Assembly (NCBI GenBank): GCA_035079385.1
Contig: JAVHKY010000008.1
Coordinates: 4,572,001 to 4,636,000 of the forward strand
Length of the DNA stretch: 64,000 nucleotides
Origin: Aspidiotus rigidus
Lineage: Eukaryota; Arthropoda; Insecta; Hemiptera; Diaspididae
Reading direction: 5' to 3'
The notes below the pieces were generated by a model that was not told the DNA's origin, made no database searches, and saw only the letters and a list, made by a program, of their open reading frames with translations. A program made the position numbers and the translations under genes. Shown one piece after another: positions 63,166 to 64,000 of this stretch; within the stretch, counting starts at the first letter, position 1; each line of letters begins with the position of its first letter.

Positions 63166-63239
63166 CCACCTACTTTCACCACAAGAATCAAGATGGGAGG
63201 CCTGGACACATGGAGCTATTTGGTTTCGATATTGAGAAC

Positions 63240-63420
63240 TCAATTCATAATTGGAGTCCACTTCTATGACATATGACTCGAAAGTCAACATTTTTTTGTA
63301 CTCCAACTCCTCTGATAGTTGGAATTTTTTCAAGTTCTCCTCCTATCATAAACAGCTCAAGAGTCTAAATTTTTCCAAGTAGCTCGATGGTTGGAATTTT
63401 TCCAAGACTCACCTTCGATA
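63240..63420. repeat. Diverged 45-bp satellite monomers
   Basis: GACTCGAAAGTCAACATTTT, CTCCTCCTATCATAAACAGC and TCTAAATTTTTCCAAG match the monomer but with many changes. An isolated relic about 16.5 kb from the main arrays. Confidence 0.7.
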
Positions 63421-63424
63421 CCAA

Positions 63425-64000
63425 GAAAAAGGGAAGAGGAAAAGCACGGAAATTTTTTCTCCAAATACCTCTCTAGAATAGAGTAGCCGACGACGTCAAT
63501 AACAAGACGTTCAAGATGTCAACTACCCAGAACCCGACACTACTCAGCCAGATGTTTGACGAGTGCTTAAGATAAAACATATTTCCCAGGGCAGGAAAAC
63601 CCAGGAAAGTGATCTAATGGCGCAAACCAAGCAAAGACTCTAATAAAACTGGCGCACATCGCCTAATTGTGTTGCATCAACCAATGGTGAAACGTTTGAG
63701 CGAGCGCTAGTAAACACTCCCTAACAGTTGTGCATCACTTCAGGAATAGGCACGGAGGAGCGTTACCGCAAAGTGGTAGAAGAAATCGAAGAAAGAAGTG
63801 TCCAGATTTACAGCACTTGTTTTTCCTGACATTGCCTACGCTTTCAATTAAATTTCATGGCCCCATATAAGACAACAATTGCAGAAGCTGGGCACCTTAC
63901 GATTGTAGATTGAGGTCATTAAAAATTACCTCGCATGGGTTGACAACCACGATTGGGATAAGGATCGTCTCTCGGCTCCACCCGGAGTAATTTAGGCTAC
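63425..64000. other. Window end, no gene recognised
   Basis: I see no cytochrome b5 exon or other coding segment on either strand here. Confidence 0.4.

Noticed and set aside
63900..64000. N-terminal exon of cytochrome b5 at the window end
   Set aside because: The minus-strand reading near 63930 does not give the VYDVTKF-type segment; the exon must lie beyond the window.

Overview
This window is AT-rich nuclear DNA from an arthropod, most likely an insect. The evidence is eukaryotic intron-exon genes with mostly short (about 60-150 bp) GT-AG introns, an intronless heat-shock Hsp70, an animal FoxK, arthropod-style promoters (TATA plus TCAKTY initiator, DRE motifs), and many transposon remnants (MULE, Penelope-like, Ty3/gypsy, I-type LINE, MITEs, a tRNA SINE). 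I cannot name the species. A hemipteran would fit, but that is only a guess.

Layout. 0.4-2.0 kb: 3' part of a FoxK forkhead factor (+). 2.5-3.8 kb: complete NTHL1 endonuclease III (-), convergent with FoxK; a 44-bp perfect palindrome and a 112-bp tandem duplication lie just upstream of it. 4.1-14.5 kb: transposon graveyard (microsatellite, hairpin repeats, MULE fragment, degenerate RNase H LINE, dispersed repeat 'X'). 14.85-17.5 kb: VPS16B/VIPAS39 (-). 18.9-22.3 kb: DHX33 DEAH helicase (-). 22.8-37 kb: second repeat-rich block (MULE, MITEs, SINE, Penelope-like element, gypsy LTR and RT, GGAGGC foldback, repeat X carrying two opposed MITEs). 36.4-37.0 and 40.2-46.7 kb: 45-bp satellite arrays with a 630-bp higher-order repeat, interrupted by a young short-LTR element. 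47-49 kb: diverged copies of the dispersed repeat that carries the 45-bp monomer. 49.9-54.1 kb: an unusual serpin (+), 5' incomplete. 54.9-56.8 kb: Hsp70 (-) with HSEs and TATA box. 59.2-61.3 kb: 3' exons of a tail-anchored cytochrome b5 (-). 62.3-63.4 kb: small tandem repeats.

The genes are unrelated housekeeping or stress loci (transcription, base-excision repair, endolysosomal trafficking, RNA helicase, protease-inhibitor fold, chaperone, electron transfer) and do not form a pathway. The most unusual structure is the 45-bp satellite. The window contains an apparent series from a dispersed repeat without monomers, through copies with a few, to arrays of dozens with higher-order structure. 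All splice models and family calls were made by eye from translation and remembered family signatures; no search was run.
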